DNA of 64,000 nucleotides from Chryseobacterium bernardetii (lineage in GTDB: Bacteria; Bacteroidota; Bacteroidia; Flavobacteriales; Weeksellaceae), in assembly GCF_003815975.1 (NCBI RefSeq), contig NZ_CP033932.1, positions 4,817,501 through 4,881,500 of the forward strand. The letters run 5' to 3'. The notes beneath the pieces are model-generated. The model did no database searches and had not been told where the DNA came from. It worked only from the letters and a program-made list of their open reading frames with translations. Both the position numbers and the translations under genes were made by a program. This document shows, piece after piece, positions 62,512 to 64,000 of the stretch (position 1 is the stretch's first letter; each line of letters opens with the position of its first letter).

Positions 62512-64000
62512 ATGACGTTTACAGAATTAATTAACAAGTTAGAGATTTGGGATGAATGGCAAAAAAGCTACATCCACTATGTACCACAGTTTATTCAGGA
62601 AGCCGGTACAGGAAAAAATTGGGAAGATTGGGATAAAGAGCTCTTTTATGAGTTTTTTATGCGTTCTGCAGATCAATGTGTTTCATCTTTGAAACAAGGA
62701 TATTTTACCAATGCAGAAAGAAATCTCATTAAGCAAAACTGGCCGGAACTTTCTATACTATTACAGAAAATTGCATTAAACCAGGAGCAGCCTTTATTTG
62801 ATACATATTATCAGATCAAAGAATTAATCCGAAAATGTACAGACAATAATAAAAAAGCTGCTACCAACAGGCTTATTGCAAGTTTACAGCCTCAGCTGTT
62901 ATGTACTGTAGTAAATCAGGATAAATTAGGACAATTGGTTTATTTACTGAATACCCATGTTGATGATTTCGAATTGGAACTTACCTATGATTGGTTTCAG
63001 GACAGCTACAACATTCTTCAGATCTTTAAGGAAAAACTCAACCAGGATGGTTTTGAAATTGTAACCCTTCCGTGGCAGGTTTACGATTATTTTCAGGAAC
63101 AAAATACAGCATCACCTACAGAACAAAATGATATGAGTGAAAATAAACTGGATCACCAGATTCAGATTTTAGAATACAAAAAACAAATTATCCTGCAAGG
63201 TCCTCCGGGCACAGGAAAAACAAGGCAGGCCAAAGAACTGGCTGTTCAATTACTGGGATTACATACAACCCAGGAATTAAAAGATCATCCGCAGTTCAAA
63301 CTGATTCAGTTCCACCCTAGCTATACTTATGAAGATTTTGTAAGAGGAATAGTAGCCAAGCCGGATGAAGAAGGAAACGGAATTATCTACGAAGCTGAAA
63401 ATAAAGTACTGGGTGATTTTATCAAAAAAGCATGTGAAGATTCTCAACATAGCAATGGTTCTTCTCATACGGCATGGCTTGATGAAGTATTTGAAGATTT
63501 CAAAACCTCTATAGAAGAAGAGCTAATTGCAAATGATCATAAAATAAGACTTACTAATAAGCTATTTCTAACCCATATCGGGGAGAGCTCTTTTCATATT
63601 TCCAGTGAAGGATGGACAGGAGATCGCCTAAAGTTCAGTGAGATAAAAAAATTATATAAGTATAATATCACTAAAAGAGAGGAAACAAAAAAATACGATG
63701 ATCTGGCAAAAACTGTTTATCACAGAACAGCTTATTATTTCCCGTTAGTGGAAAAATTCAAAACTTTTCTACAGGATAAACCTTTTCATACTCCTGATCA
63801 GCCACTATCTCAGCCACAAAACTACGTTCTGGTAATTGATGAAATCAACCGTGCCAATCTGTCATCTGTACTGGGTGAGTTAATATATGCCCTTGAATAC
63901 AGAGGAAAAGCAGTGGAAAGTGTATATGAAGTAGAAGGTAATAGAGATCTCATTCTCCCTCTCAATCTTTATATTATTGGTACTATGAATACGGCAGACC
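62512..64000 (+). CDS. mcrB: McrB-type AAA+ restriction ATPase/GTPase, truncated at window end
   Basis: The open frame gives 496 residues with no stop before the window ends. The N-terminal 215 residues form a helical region of unknown recognition type. The AAA+ core follows: Walker A QGPPGTGKT (Gly230-Thr237), FHPSYTYEDFVRGI (about 265), Walker B VLVIDEINRAN (about 438-448) and the sensor I segment IIGTMNTAD at the end. This DEINRAN and GTMNTAD pattern is diagnostic of McrB. With McrC it would cut modified foreign DNA. McrC should lie just past the window. Confidence 0.85.
   Translation, partial: MTFTELINKLEIWDEWQKSYIHYVPQFIQEAGTGKNWEDWDKELFYEFFMRSADQCVSSLKQGYFTNAERNLIKQNWPELSILLQKIALNQEQPLFDTYYQIKELIRKCTDNNKKAATNRLIASLQPQLLCTVVNQDKLGQLVYLLNTHVDDFELELTYDWFQDSYNILQIFKEKLNQDGFEIVTLPWQVYDYFQEQNTASPTEQNDMSENKLDHQIQILEYKKQIILQGPPGTGKTRQAKELAVQLLGLHTTQELKDHPQFKLIQFHPSYTYEDFVRGIVAKPDEEGNGIIYEAENKVLGDFIKKACEDSQHSNGSSHTAWLDEVFEDFKTSIEEELIANDHKIRLTNKLFLTHIGESSFHISSEGWTGDRLKFSEIKKLYKYNITKREETKKYDDLAKTVYHRTAYYFPLVEKFKTFLQDKPFHTPDQPLSQPQNYVLVIDEINRANLSSVLGELIYALEYRGKAVESVYEVEGNRDLILPLNLYIIGTMNTAD

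Noticed and set aside
1..64000. tRNA or rRNA genes, insertion sequences, prophage
   Set aside because: No cloverleaf, rRNA segment, transposase frame or phage structural gene was recognised by eye on either strand.

Overview
The window reads as chromosomal DNA of a flavobacterium, most likely Chryseobacterium or a close relative (Weeksellaceae). Signs of this are low G+C, many promoters of the Bacteroidota form TAnnTTTG, few Shine-Dalgarno sites, a very large PKD-type surface protein with a type IX secretion C-terminal sorting domain, SusC/FecA-style beta-barrel proteins and small Crp/Fnr regulators. Genus is inference from gene content; there is no rRNA or tRNA gene here to confirm it.

Layout. 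(1) 1-4.1 kb: an amino-acid transport operon, eamA-metN-metI-metQ, behind a short leader ORF and a terminator that together look like an attenuator. (2) 4.2-12.4 kb: a GH3 beta-glucosidase, an outer-membrane barrel receptor, a DUF2652 protein, the remnant of an efflux outer-membrane protein, a phosphoesterase and an MFS exporter divergent from an Lrp regulator. (3) 12.5-35.3 kb: mixed housekeeping and envelope genes: a TPR-HTH sensor, two small surface proteins, mnmE, hsp20 and a CPA2 antiporter that share an upstream motif, a Crp regulator, a POTRA-barrel protein, stress and hypothetical genes, the 1636-residue surface protein, a GT-C-like membrane protein and a periplasmic glutaminase. (4) 35.4-36.0 kb: a deletion scar that joins a truncated Crp/Fnr gene to the tail of a DoxX gene.

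(5) 36.8-54.7 kb: the most striking region, one tightly packed operon of eight genes. Two large iterative polyketide/PUFA-synthase-like proteins (double NMO-type enoyl reductase-KS-AT-ACP-ACP-KR, and KS-AT-DH-phosphopantetheinyl transferase) are followed by a stand-alone ACP, an alpha/beta hydrolase, a tandem fusion of two UGT-type glycosyltransferases, two condensation-domain-like acyltransferases and a four-helix membrane protein. Together they encode a complete reductive chain-building cycle, carrier-protein activation, glycosylation and acylation. I infer a glycosylated and acylated long-chain lipid; the product cannot be named from sequence.

(6) 54.7 kb to the end: a defence-type island of AT-rich genes. 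It holds a Fic AMPylator with a near-perfect 26-bp operator on its promoter, a MazG-like pyrophosphohydrolase next to a GIY-YIG/DUF2075-helicase/S24-peptidase fusion, an OLD-family ATPase-nuclease, an XRE regulator, an unknown 167-residue protein, a repeat-rich non-coding stretch, and the start of an McrB-type restriction ATPase that runs off the window. The MazG/helicase/OLD group is the best candidate for an undescribed defence system; the polyketide operon is the best candidate for undescribed chemistry.
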